A stretch of 64,000 nt of DNA from Lunularia cruciata (taxonomy: Eukaryota; Streptophyta; Marchantiopsida; Lunulariales; Lunulariaceae), in the NCBI GenBank assembly GCA_948567375.1, contig OX419760.1:3100001-3164000 (forward strand). The letters run 5' to 3'. Positions 33,130 through 45,800 of this stretch are shown here, in pieces (position 1 is the stretch's first letter; the number at the start of each line of letters is the position of its first letter). A model generated the notes under the pieces. The model was not told where the DNA came from. It made no database searches and saw only the letters and a list, made by a program, of their open reading frames with translations. The translations under genes were made by a program, and so were the position numbers.

Positions 33130-36100
33130 CCTATCTATGTAGTTGTCATGCATATCCTTCTTGGTTGGCATCACTATAGCTGAAGCATATTTTTTATGTG
33201 AAATCTGTACCAAACTAACTTCAAAAAAGTCTCTGCTTTGACTTTGAATCAGTGCTCTCTTTTTGTCATTACACCTATAGGGACATTAAAAAAATTTGTA
33301 TCACTAGTAAGGTCAATCCAAATACCATATCCTTTTAGAGCAACCTAATACCAAAGGCAAAACAACTTGTGTAGCTCCTCAAGAACCTCCAAACTCTTTA
33401 TTTTCCCCCCTTGTAAGCATGGTCCAATGTTTGGCTGCCAAGTATCCTCTGTAATTTATATAGGAGTAGAAGAAGCATAGATTGGCTACCACATTGGGCC
33501 CTTGGAAGAATTATGTCATGCTCTTAATCACTAGAGTCCCCAACCTCAGTGCAAAAAGCTCCTCCTACTCTAGCTGCAAGCTCCATATATCCTCTAGTTG
33601 CATCCCAAGTAGACCAAGCATGTAACCCAAGTAGACCACTCTCACTAGTAGCTACTGATTGTGTCCTAAGAATACCATACCCACTTTGTCCATTGCTCTT
33701 AATATGTGCATGAATCATCTCAATAGGCATAGAGCTCACAAGTGTCCAAGTGGCAATTCCTATCAAGCCCATCCTATGCTACTCTACCCAGCCAAGACTC
33801 ACAATCTAAGTCAAAAAATTTAGGTCCATTGCCTGACCTAACACTTGATGCTTGGATGCCTCTAACATATTGTTTAAATGGTAATACCAATATAAAAACC
33901 CATCATCTGCTCTCTCTCATCAATGTTAGGCTCCACCAATTGTTGTAATTATGAGTCCCAAATAAGTCTAAGATCTCCCTCTCAAAAATCTTGGGAGTCA
34001 AAGAAACTCATACGTGGAGGTAAAGTGGCTTTAGGTTGTCCAACAAGGTTCACACTACCATAGGTCACCTATCACCATTACTACCATCTGAGATTGGTAC
34101 ACAACATCCAAAATATCATTGATAGTAAGGTAGTCTAGTCATTGAATCCCATCTAGCTATAGAACCTCTCTAGGTTAGAGGTTTGTCCACCAAAGACAAA
34201 GACTATGAGCTTGTGATCCCACTCTAGCTGCATCTAACAATATGGCAAGTCCTATCCAAGAATAGACTTGATGTGTACTTGTCTTTACTTGTGTACAAGA
34301 GTCACCCATCGAATGGATGTTCTAAAAATTGTAGGTTGGAGAAATGCATTGATGAACCATGTCAAGGTATTTCCTTGACATGGCCATCCAAAAATCACCA
34401 ATTGAATGAAACCATGTCTCTCCAAGTCTTGCACTCCAAGCAAGGAAATATCTATTGGTATGGTCTTTTGGTAACCCTTGATTGTTGAGACTAGTGTTAA
34501 TCTAAGATACCCAATAGGCAAAGTGTGCAACATGATGTAGAAAGACTCCTAATAGTCTCATCTCTCTTTGAATAAAAGTACCTCTGAACTTATATATATG
34601 CTTATAGTATCGTAGCTAGTCCATTGCTAATCCCACCAAATAACTCCAATAGATATACTCTCTTTGTTGGATATTGCCAAGCAATGAGTGTGGTACCCAA
34701 AGGTGACAAGGTAATAGACTTTGGAGGTTCATCTTCATATTGGCCTCTTGGTGGTACAAAATTTCCATTCAAAACCTGATGCACAAATTGATCTACATAC
34801 TACTACAATGCCTCCTTTAAACTCCACAATGCAACATCCAAGTTAGATGGAACAATCCCACTTATCCTCCAAATCCAAATGATCTCTTCTTGTTCTAGGG
34901 TTTCATCTGCAAGGGCATTCCCCTCTAATAAGTCATTAGGCCAAGATCTCCTCTAGTACTAGGGTTTCCTATGCATAGGCATTCTACTCCAATAAGTCAC
35001 CAAGCAAGTAATGCGACCATAGAAAGTTGAAACTGATGCTATGGTCCTTGATTGTAGTGATACAAGACTTTCACTACTAAAGCATACCAAAAGGCAACAT
35101 ACCTATCCTTCACCTAATACCAACTTGGCCTATTGGAAGTTGTTTTTCCCAATAGTCAATATTGAACCCCGTGGGGTATAACATTACTCAACTAACTAGC
35201 ACATCATATGACTCTACTATTGTCCCAATGGCTTAAGCTCTCACCACAAAGCTATCAATTGGATCATCAGGCTGAATCTAGACAATGAGCTCTCCACATG
35301 TGATGTAGTATATAGAACCACCTCCTAGAGATCTAAAATAGATACCTCTCTACATTGGTCTTTTGTAGCCCAAGATCAACAATTGTAGCCTTCCCTAACA
35401 TAAGGGACTACATACCAAAGTTAGATAAGACTCTCTATGGTATTTAGATCTTCCTTGAAGGTCCTACCAAAGGGAAACTCTCACTCTAGTTGTCCAATAG
35501 AACAACTCCATGTGTGAATCAAGTCACTCAAAGGTAAGTCTAGTTGGTAATTCCTCCAACCTAATTGTTGTTGCCTACCATAAACCATTAGTTGTTGAAT
35601 AGATCCCATGCTCTTGACCCAAGTTAGCTCCACTATCAATCAACTCTACTCCAAAAGCAAGAACCATATCATCCCTATTCACAAAGTTTGATAGCCAACC
35701 AGAACACTAGAGCTTGGTCAACTCTCGATGTAACCCTATCACTAGTTGAGAACAAAAGGAAGTGCATAATCAATTGAGCTACCCCCAACATCATGCTAGA
35801 CTTAATCTATGTAGTAGTAGGATGTTAATTAGTATATAGTCCATCATGCGCTCCATCAATACTTACCACACCTGCACTAGGACATATATGAGTCATGGAT
35901 ATTGTATGTAATGCCTCAAAGAGTGTGAAACATTGAGAAGTCTAACTTGTCTACCAACCTCTCCTCTTTATGAGTCCAACTCCATTCATGCTCCTCTAGG
36001 CTTTGGAGCATGCACTACACTCCTAGTCACTATAGAAGATGCATCTACTTATGCTACTCCTGACATAAAGTCAAGATATTTCTATCACCAACGTAAGAGG

Positions 36101-36320
36101 TGGAAGCCTCAAATCTAAATCTAATCTCCTTTGAACTATCGCCATGCTAGCCAATCTCTGCTCCAATTTCTCAATCAAAGTAGCCATGGATATATTAGAA
36201 GCAAGGGTAGGTGCTAGACCCCTACTAATTGTAGGTCTCTTTAGGTCATTTCATTTTCCATGACTCAGATCTCCTCTACCACCTACCATAGCAGCACTAC
36301 CGCTTTGTAACTCTAGGTGA
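33130..36320 (-). pseudogene. Element D linker, probable protease region
   Basis: Minus-strand frames here are short, for example 34,533-34,285 (QKTIPIDISLLGVQDLERHG) and 33,772-33,524. They are compatible with the part between gag and RT, which should hold the protease, but I found no clear D-[ST]-G motif. There is no other gene in this stretch. Confidence 0.4.
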
Positions 36321-36328
36321 AGATAAAC

Positions 36329-36370
36329 ACATCGGTCACTAGTGTGACCGAATCTATGGCAATGGTCACA
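36329..36370 (-). pseudogene. Element D gag CCHC zinc knuckle, intact
   Basis: Minus-strand reading is CDHCHRFGHTSDRC, a perfect CX2CX4HX4C. It fixes the end of the D gag, whose remaining part extends to about 36,950 in broken frames. Confidence 0.85.
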
Positions 36371-36950
36371 TTTACTTGGTGTTGGTTGTGATGCATCAGA
36401 GGTATCATATCTATTACCCTAAGTGCATTCTCTCTTGTGGTGAGGTCCATCAGAAGTCTAACAAACAACACCACCACTCACTATTTACTATTGATCCAAA
36501 AATGAAGGTAAGGGTCTAGCTATACTAGGTCCTCCACTCGCTCCATAAGATCTAGGTTTTCTTCTCTTGCCTTGAAAGCTAACATGGTGTCATACACTCT
36601 ATTGTACTCTAGAAAAAGTAATAATTGTGGATGAGGTCTTCTTACTAAATCCAAATGGTATCACTTTCTCTTCTACCATGTTGAGCTTAATGCGCTCAAC
36701 CAAACTAAAGACAACCACCAAAGTAGGTAAGATAGCCTGTAACAGCATAGCATCACATATGCTACATCACAACTCATTGTCTATGATCCTATACCAAAAC
36801 AAGACTCCATGGGCCTTAGTAACACCTTGAGTGAAATTGGTCAATCATCTCATGCAAGTGTAGGTCTCACATAGGCTTTCTCCAACCTTCCATTGGAACT
36901 TCTGAGCTCCCTAAGCTTGTCAATCCGCACTCCTTGGTAGTTCTACCTCA

Positions 36951-39130
36951 AGCATTAGAAGAACTCCACCATGGGGTTAAGCTCCAATACTACACCAATT
37001 CTTGTAGTAGTGTCATGTTGTGGTTTGTGTAGCCCGTAAAAAGGTAACTTATCATAGTTTATCCTCACATTAGTGGAGTAGGTTTTATGATAGATTTGAT
37101 GGATGAGCCATTGCCATCTAAGTAATCTATATACATATATGTGATTGGTCACATGGGTTACAATCTTATCATGGTTGAGGGCTTTGATGAATATAGAGGA
37201 GTGCAAGTGCAGAGATAAGGGTGTGTTTTTTTGAGGAGTCTCAAGGGGAAGGAGGACTTTGGAAGTGAGAGTTATAACAGAGCACAAGTGTTAGAGCATC
37301 AGAGGAAGCATTTGAGCATGTGATGTCCCATGCTCTCGATATGCTACTCCCAAATCCTTTTCTCATCAGGCTTCAAATTCTACACCGTGATGGCTTATGG
37401 GATTGGTTGTGAGACATTTCGTGACTCAATTCATGGAGTCCATGATGGAAAACCCAAATCTCATCGCCCTTCCGGTGCTTACTTATGAGCAAGTCTGGGA
37501 CTTAACAAAAATATGTGCTCTTATAGTTGGAAATGCCTGAATTTTTGCTCATGAGCTTCAAGGTGGAGTTGTGGGGTCCACTTGTCAAAAGATAAAGAGC
37601 TAAAAGACAAAATTGTAAGAGATTGGTTTCCAAAAGCAGAAGTCATGAGTTTATGGACAATTGAGTGAGTTTGAGGAGAATTCAAGGAGAAAAGACCATA
37701 ATTGGAGAGAGGAGCAGACAAGCTACAATTTTAAGATAAAATTTAAGAGATTTAAGAGAAAATTTAAGTCAATTTTGTAGGTATCAATTGAAGTAAGGGG
37801 GGGTAGAATTCATACCCAAGAGAACAAGATAGACAATTTGGAGACCTATATGAGACAATTTCATTATCTATTAAGATTATATATGATAGATGACAAAGGG
37901 TTTGTAGTGCTGAATTCAAGAAATGTTAAAATTTGATCAATCTTGAACTAGATTTGGTCAATTGAAGTTGGAGTTTTGGAAAGTGAGGTGTTGGAGATGA
38001 GATGCTAATTAGATTTGGAATTTTGGTCATTCTTGAAGTTGTGGTTTGAATCACCTTGTAAAAATTTCCAGTCTTATTTGTGATTGGGGTTTACATCTTT
38101 GTGCAAAGATTTCATGTGAATTCTTCAAATAGACAATTCAGGGTCTTGGATGAAGCATACCTGGGTCTGTAGAGCAATTCCTTAGTTGGGCTAACTTGTG
38201 AGAAGCTCACAAGTTAGCACAACTAAGGAATTGATCCATATTTGGGGTTTAAGGTTGGATTAGGGTATTAAACTTTGTAGAGAATTAGACAAGAGCATAA
38301 AAAACTACTCAAAAATTATTGGTTAACTTTGGGTCCATAGAGAGTGAGAATTGATACAAGAAACTCTGCTACAAATATTGTCATAAGCTCGGTAAAGTAA
38401 TTTTTATCTTCCATCTTGATTGGATGTCAATTTTCCTACATTGTGACTACAATTAGGGACTTTAGGTTACCAAAGTGTTTTTGAGGATCAGTTGTACTTA
38501 TGAATTAGAAATCTGGGAAAAATTGCCAAGAACCAAGAGAAAACACTAAAATATGGATTTCTAAATTAGGGTAAAAACCTACGAGCAATTGGCCAAGTTT
38601 GGGAGCTTTTCAAAGGAGATATAGTAATCACATTGAGGCATATTTCATGTCATTGGAAAACTTATCTTACAGTCTTTCCATTGAATCCTATAACACTTGG
38701 ATTCAAGCCATATAGAGAAAGTTACATATGTCTGAGTTTCATAGGATTTTCTCCAACAAAAGAGATGGAAGTTCTACACTTGGATTAGGAATTGGCTAAA
38801 ATCTGAAGTGCATAATTGAGGAAGCTGGAGTATAGATTGAAATCAACTTGAGGACAAGGCAGGGTTGAAGCTGATTTCCACCAAAAGCATGGAGAGTTGC
38901 TATTGACTTCTTGTGGTTGGATCCTCTTTGTGTTTTCATGCTTGTTTGTACGTCCAGTTGGTTTGGTCCAGTAGATTGGTTTGCAAGCATTGCGCTTAGG
39001 TTCTTTCCTTCTAAGAGTGTTGTATATTTCTCTTTGGTAATGTTAGAAATGATCAACAGACTAGGAGTGTGTGTGTTATGATGACAAGTTAGGTTGCACA
39101 TTACCACCTTAATTAATAACAAGAATATCA
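36951..39130. other. Unassigned region beside element D with a strong hairpin
   Basis: No gene recognised. Several plus-strand frames around 37,250-37,420 look weakly coding (HVMSHALDMLLPNPFLIRLQ) but match nothing I know and contain stops. The stretch 37,700-39,100 is AT-rich. A 59-nt near-perfect inverted repeat is at 38,175-38,233. The region could be the leader of D plus unidentified insertions. Confidence 0.4.
38175..38233. repeat. Near-perfect hairpin, 27-bp arms
   Basis: The left arm at 38,175-38,201 and right arm at 38,207-38,233 are reverse complements with a single mismatch (G against T at arm base 15), separated by GAAGC. The sequence would form a very stable hairpin in RNA or cruciform in DNA. 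Confidence 0.9.
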
Positions 39131-41215
39131 AAACCTAGAGCGGAAAGTTTTATTGGTTGGGTTCTACACACACTCAAACTAGTAGGGACAAGTTAATCTA
39201 CAACCTCTGAACTATAGGCTCCATAGCTAGGCACACCCTATGTACTCCCTAGATAGAGAAAGGCAAAGTACGACAATGATACCTTCACTTGTGGTAGCAC
39301 CATCTTCAACTAATGCACCTCTTTTGAATACCACAATGCTACTAGAGCTAGAACTCGTGAGTACCACCAGTCTTACCCTTAGAAACCAAGCCTAAGGTAA
39401 TGGAGATGTAATATAAAGACCAATATTATTGTCATAGCTCAATCTCTTCCAAGTGACCTCTCTTGAACTCATGATAGTCATCCATCAATGGACCCTCTAG
39501 GTGTTGGAACAACCCCTTCCATGCCATGAAGAGTGTGAATAAATTTGAGTTTCATATCTACTATAGATCACATCACTGTCAAACTCTTGGATGAAATCAT
39601 CTAACTCAATGATACCCATTATACCAAATTAATGTTTAGGATATTTGGAGGCCCCATAAATCTCATCCATATCACACAACACCAATACGCACATACCATG
39701 TGCATTTCCAATTGAATCAACTCCTTTATCAAAATCCAAAACTCCAAATCAAAGTCAATCTCCTCCCTCATTGGGACCTAAGTTACATGCTAATATTCAG
39801 CACCATTTTGTGTAAATTGCTTGCACATTGTAGTGATATTTCCTCTAGAATCCCCAAAGAACTTTGTCAGGACAAAGTAACTCAAACCACAATCGTAACC
39901 ACCACAAATATCCCACCAAGTGTTAACACCAAGTGCCACCACAAATTGAAAATCACTCACTAATGTAACTGTAACTGTGACAACTACTCTAGATGAAATT
40001 GCAACTTGTAACCTACCATCAGAACACACACTCTCATGGTCTCTAGGTCATCACTTCTTGCCTCACTAAAAAAAAATATAAATAATTTGATTGGTCATTG
40101 CTCTAGCCTCACTATTGAGAGCACACCAAATGACCAACAAAAACTAAAGCATCTCATACAAACATGGTGCATAAACAAGAAATAGAGAATGGAAGGGATC
40201 AAATCACAAGAAATCTAAACAAAAAGCCTCAATCTCTCCTCGCCAAAACTATACATGTAAAGATATCAATTGACCAATCACTAGAATACCAAGTGATGAT
40301 AGATTAGTTGGCTAAGGCACAAGTCTAAGAACCAAAGATCTAAAGTTCAAACCCTGTTGCACATATTTAGAATGTTGTGCAAATTTGCCAAATGATGACC
40401 AAAATCAACCAAAAACTCATCTAAACTAGATAGTCCATGATGGTTGACTTGCTGGCCCCTCTAGCCCATAGCCCTATACCTCAAAGCCTCTAAATGCCAA
40501 AATTCAACCAAATGAAGTTTTCTTTCTTGCCAATTTGAACCCTCTCCAAATTTGGCTAATCTTCACCAACTCGAGCACTAACGATTCAAGCAACCTCCAA
40601 CTCTAAACAACCTCTACCAACTCGATCTCCAAATCTAGACAACCTCTACCAATTTGACGCACCTCTTCTATAGTTAGTTGACCACCAAATCTTCTATTAA
40701 ATATCAGCTTGGGCTAAATTGAGAGAATGGAGATCTCCAAATCTCTCTTATTCGAGAGGATAGTTTCCAAATGTGTCCCCAATTTTACTTATCAAATCAA
40801 ATTCATAACCCCTATGCTTTTGATTTCAAGCTCTTGGCCTCAAATGGACATCTATTGGCTCAAAATTAACCTCAATTTTGATAAATTTAGATAACACTTT
40901 TGCACACCGTATGCTCCATTGCCAAATTTACATCAACTCAAACAAGGTTTTCACACACAATCAGTTTTTGAGAAATCTAAGATTACAATCGAACGTACAA
41001 ACAATACACCAAGCTTGGAGATACCACCAACACACTTAGTTCTTACCACCAATTTTTCCATCAACTCTCATATCTTTGATACAATCAATTCACTCTTCCA
41101 TTCCAATCACACCCAAATTAGATTTAAACTCAAGCCTCCTCTCAATAATATACAAACGTTTAGATATTGATTATAATCAAATTATTATACTCTAACTAAG
41201 AGTGGAGGTGATAAA
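39131..41215. repeat. Element-D-type LTR-like repeat, decayed
   Basis: It shares ordered words with 19,919-21,430 (AAGCTTGGAGATACCACCAA at 41,013 and 20,896) and with 29,690-29,800 (CAATTCACTCTTCCA, AATCACACCCAAATTAGA). It lies on the gag side of D and could be its 5' LTR. The CCAAATCTAGACAACCTCTACCAA words at 40,600-40,650 are locally repeated. Ends are not defined. Confidence 0.5.
40290..40366 (+). repeat. tRNA-derived SINE-like or tRNA pseudogene fragment
   Basis: The sequence has an A-box-like TAGATTAGTTGGCTAAGG at 40,299-40,316 and, 28 bases later, a B-box-like AGTTCAAACCC at 40,344-40,354. These are the internal pol III promoter elements of tRNA genes at normal spacing. The acceptor stem does not pair well, so it is not a working tRNA. 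It may be the head of a SINE or an old tRNA pseudogene. Confidence 0.5.
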
Positions 41216-42638
41216 AAATTGGTCAAGGTCATAAAAAATTGCACAACCATTGACATAAATTTCTTGAAGTATTTTGAAGTGAGATCCATCACCCCGTAGA
41301 TCTTGCATCTCTTAACAAAAACAAGAAAGAAGGTTAAACTAAGGAGACATTCAATAGGCTTGCTAACCAATGTTGGTAATCACATGGCAGTCCAGGCTTA
41401 TACTTCATTAAAAGATATATCAACATGTATACATCAACCATTAGTAGACTCGTCACTCAGAGGGGGAACCTTTTGTTTCAAAATATCACTGGTTGGTTTC
41501 AATAGGTACAACATTTGCAGTAGTAGTAAGAGGATAATTTTCTACCGATGTCCTGTACTAGGGGAAAAGAATACAAGTAGATCATCTCCATTCAGATCCG
41601 GGGAAGCCAAGCCAAGCCAAGAATGTTGGGTATTAGCTTTAGTGACGAGATTCTTTAGAGCACGCTTACAAAGAAGAAAAGGAACTCATTTTGCAGCTGG
41701 AGGACAATAGTTTAGTTAGGCATCTGTCCTTAATAACCAATCCACAGACAGCCGTGGCGAATCGCATCGATTGTAGTGAGCCATCTCTAGAAGCAGATGG
41801 AGCCCAAAGTGGTTAAGGATATTTAAAGGAAGTATCTCTTCAGTTCACCAAGCGTGCTTCCGAAAAGTACCTATCTACTTGGTGGACAGCTGTGTAACAA
41901 ATAAAGTAGTGCATTCTTAGAGCTTTCGTGTTGACATTTGTGGCAGTGCTATATTAACCAGTAGTGGAGCGACTACTCTAAATATCATTCTGGACCTACC
42001 CTTCTGTAATAACTCATGTAAGAACAGCACATACTCTCATATAAAAATCTCTTCTTCTGCTTGTATTTTGCCACATTTTGCAGCACCCTACCTCTCTAAT
42101 CCTAAGCCAGCACCAAAAAATCACATTACAGAAACACCTTAAACTGCTCTAGTATCGTCGTTCCACATAACCTGTAATACTATCCACAAAGGTCGTGCCT
42201 ATTGTACAAGGGTGCCAGAAATGGTTAGGCTATTGAAAATAAGATTAAAATCTATGCATGGGCAAAGTCTCGAAGTCGTCCAAGTTGAACTCACAATATA
42301 TAGGACAGTGCTCGGAGTGTGCCCTTCAGCAAATGATGTGAGATTGTTTCCTCGTAGGACGGGATCTGCAGAGAGAAGTTACGATGATGATATCTTCATA
42401 GGCTTACGAATTACGACTCCGCCTCGTAGTTCAAGCTTCCGAGATCACGTCATCAGGCCCGCCCAAGTGGATCTGGCAGTATTGGATAATATCCACAACT
42501 TGTTAGTCAACAATGCACAAACCGAGAACACTGCAAAGGCACGGGAACATCTTACAAGCATGTTCCCGCTTCAGAGCTTGGTTGCACAAAAGCTGGCACT
42601 GAACTTTAAGTGGGGTTGTCAATTCCAGCGGCACAAGA
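41216..42638. other. Spacer downstream of the SCAB gene
   Basis: The base composition rises toward the gene, especially from 42,200. The minus strand just below 42,639 should contain the SCAB 3' UTR, but no clear polyadenylation signal can be assigned. A plus-strand 162-codon frame at 42,212-42,700 overlaps the last exon in antisense; it matches nothing I recognise and is more likely chance in the UTR. A 135-codon plus frame at 41,303-41,710 is likewise unrecognised. Confidence 0.45.
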
Positions 42639-42884
42639 TTAACACAACTGATATGCAAAACAGTTTTCAAGGAGTGACCATTTCAACCAAAACACTGTAG
42701 CCTTTAAACGTCTGCAATGTTTGTCGAAGCTTACATTTGCAAGTTTAGAGAACTTTCTAGCCAACAAAATGGCAGCGTTGCGTTCTCTCTCAGATTCTAA
42801 TACCAACATAAATGTCATGCCCTTCTTTGCTACCCAGAATAACCCTTGTGCGGCGGAGTCTCCACCTCCCCTTGCTCCACAAAG
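42639..42884 (-). CDS. SCAB1: SCAB exon 11, PH fold end and stop
   Basis: Codons 424-504 and stop. Starts LCGARGGGDSAAQGLFWVAK and includes VLESERERNAAILLARKF. Acceptor TTTGCAG. The last 25 or so residues (KHCRRLKATVFWLKW and on) are hydrophobic and differ from the polar tail usual in the family, so the true stop may sit elsewhere or the tail has diverged. Confidence 0.88.
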   Translation of the reverse strand, partial: LCGARGGGDSAAQGLFWVAKKGMTFMLVLESERERNAAILLARKFSKLANVSFDKHCRRLKATVFWLKWSLLENCFAYQLC

Positions 42885-45800
42885 CTGCAAATGAAAGATG
42901 TCATTGGTTTATTGTACACTACTAGGCAAAATTTCACTGCCAACATGCACGATGTGATAACTTACAATAGGAACTAGATGTCACCCTGCTTCTGAATAGT
43001 TCGATATATACTATCTAGGAAATCATTGATGACTCAAAACTTCACACTTTGCTATGTACATTTTAGAAACAGTCACACTTCATACAGGTTTTCCATCACC
43101 CAATATTCTCCTTCGCTATCCTACCTGCATGCCTGATGCGTAGGCTTCTTTAGCCTTTACCGTCCGTCCTTTGTGAAGCTTGATGCGGTTCTTGTTCACG
43201 TCCAAGGTGTGGAGGGACTGCTTTTCTACTATCTCCCCATTTTTCAAGACAATTCTTGTCTGCCATAGGAGGACAAGAGAAATAAGAAGTTTGATAGTAC
43301 CACCAATGACCAAATCAAGGATAGAAAACAGTGAGATAGTCTAGAAATCATCTAGATTGCAGAAAAGGATTCTTCGCACTTGACCTTGAACCATAGTTAT
43401 GTCATAATTTCGAGTAGAAGGGATGAACACAAATATCAACTACACCCCTGGTATCAGTAAAACATGTCCTGCTGAATTGTAGAGAGAATGCGTACATTGA
43501 ACTGGGCGCCACCTTTGCTGACAAGTATCTCTACATACTTTTCCAGACCAGGTGCTGTCAATATAGACAATCGAGTCGTTAAGGATAACACCAGGAGTAT
43601 CTTAAAATAAAACACAATCTCCCAGAAGTAGGTAAGCTGAATTCTTCATGAATCTTTATGCAACAAATAATTGTCCATCTCCCGAATGCCAAAATCTCTG
43701 TTCTCACAGAGATTTTGGCATTTACAGAGCTTGAGCATATGTACCGGGGTCTATTGCTCCTGACGTTTGTACGGCGTCTAGCTTCCCGCTTGGGAGGTTG
43801 ATTTCTGCTCGTAAGAACTTGCCGACATCAAATGGTTCTGGTGCATATTGAGGCCTTATTGCGCCTGTAAAGTAAAATAAACAATTAGAACTCTGTCCGT
43901 TGTTTCCAGTTTCGGACAAAACCAATCAAGATTTGAGCAACGGGGGCAGAAGCCTTTGCAACAACGGGAATCCAGAATCCATTTAGTAAAGAACCGAGAA
44001 CGTGCATATGAAATGCAAGCATGAAAGTATGCAAATTGAAATGAAGTTATTCTAAGCGAAAGGGAATACATAGCGAAAGAGAAATGGAAATGATAGAAAG
44101 CAGGAACAGAATCTGAAAATCATTTCATAAGTAGCACCTGGAAATGAAAGCGAAGGAAATGAAAGCAAAACTAATAAAAGGAACATGTGGAAAGGAGATG
44201 AAGTGCAACTCGCAAATGGAAGGTAAGGCAAAGCACCGTCATCATAAAATGATCAGAAGATAATCACATGCAGAGAAACTGTTAACTAACGTGTAAACGA
44301 AAGGCTTTAAACAACGCATGTAAAGAACTCGCTGAATAATTCATGTAAGGAAATCGAGAACAACATGTAGCCAAAGACCCATAGCAACTTGTAACTGTAT
44401 AACAACTTGTAATCACTAATCGCAAAGCAAAGCATCTAAAGAAGTAGTAAACAACGTGTAAACGCAGACCGATGGACGGACGTGAAACTTTGAACAGTCT
44501 AAGGACAGAAGACGGGCGGGGAACCATGAAGTCGAAAAATGGGTAGGAACCATGGAACAGACCACATTTGCGGGAGCATTAGGTGATGATGTGTGAAGTG
44601 GAGCGAAGTGGGAGAGGAGCAGTGCTTGGTGTAATGGCTGAGTCGGAGCGAAAGGATAGGGGACTGAGTATGAGAAAAGAAAAGAGTAGAAGCCATCAGA
44701 GAACGGAGAAGCAGAGCAAGGCGTTAGAGAACTGGATATAGGCAGATGAGAGCAGAAGCCGTTCTAGGAACGGGTGATCCAGAACTCATTAAATGCATAT
44801 GAAATGCAGATGAATGTAAACATATATTGGATATATGAGGACAGAAGCCGCCTGAGGAAGGGGGATCCAGAACTCATTAAATGCATATGAAATGTAGATA
44901 AAATGGAAATAAAATGAATGCAGAACTGACCGAAAATACATGCGAATAGGAGATGAAATCTCATTCAGAAAAAGCATGCATTATAAAGCAACGAACATAT
45001 ACAACTACATGTGGGGAATCTGTTGACCAATGTGTACTGAGAAAACGTAGAGTCACCTCATATCGAGAAATTGTGAAATAAGTAAATGTGAAACAATCAG
45101 AAACAAACTGAATGAATTGAGTGCAAATTGTAAACCGGGTAGCCTACACCTATATCCTAGTTGCATGCATCGAATTAACAGAAACAGGACACCTGCATAT
45201 ATAAAGAAAAAACATCATCAATTGAAAGCCTAAGTAAATGTGGCTTGGAAACAATCTAATAGTAACACCTATATCTGAGATGCATGCATAGCAGACGCGG
45301 AGACAGATCTGCGTTAGGGGACTGGATATAGAGAAATGAGGACAGAAGCCGTCCGTTCAGTGAAGGGGGGATCCAGAACTCACTGAGTGCAAATGCGATG
45401 CAACATATGTAAAATATACCTGATAAAGAACATGTGGTCGATTTAAAGCATAAGTAATTATAACATGGAAGCGAATTAAGCCACACTTACATCTAATAGC
45501 ATATAACCGAGTAGCAAGCCTCGAATAAATGGGAACAGAACACCCTAATATATAGAGAACGAGCATCATCAAAAGAAACTATACGAAAAAGAAACCTTAC
45601 TTAAATGTAACGTGGAAACAATCAGAAAGCAACCCCTATATCCAAGATACATGCTAAGAAGATGCGAAAACACAGCACCCTCATAAGTAGAGAAATAAAA
45701 CCAACAGGAAGAACGGCAGACAGAGGCAAACAGGAGTCGAGAGTCAAGTAGAAGTCTGGAAATTGGAGTGTCAGAGAAGCGAGAAAAGGGAAGACAAGCA

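Larger units (their letters stand above)
30251..36950 (-). mobile_element. Ty3/gypsy retrotransposon D, internal region, pol with PHD-like end
   Basis: Minus-strand order is gag with CCHC knuckle (36,329-36,370), a long poorly conserved linker, RT (33,122-32,462), RNase H (to 31,850), integrase zinc finger (about 31,680), integrase core (31,480-30,980) and a PHD-finger-like segment (30,468-30,545). This is a lineage distinct from A/B and C: no chromodomain, and its RT and integrase sequences are different. Stops are frequent. Repeats flanking it at 29,580-30,250 and 39,131-41,215 are probably its LTRs. Confidence 0.82.

Noticed and set aside
41303-41710. 135-codon plus frame downstream of SCAB
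   Set aside because: No recognisable domain, and it straddles a repeat boundary.
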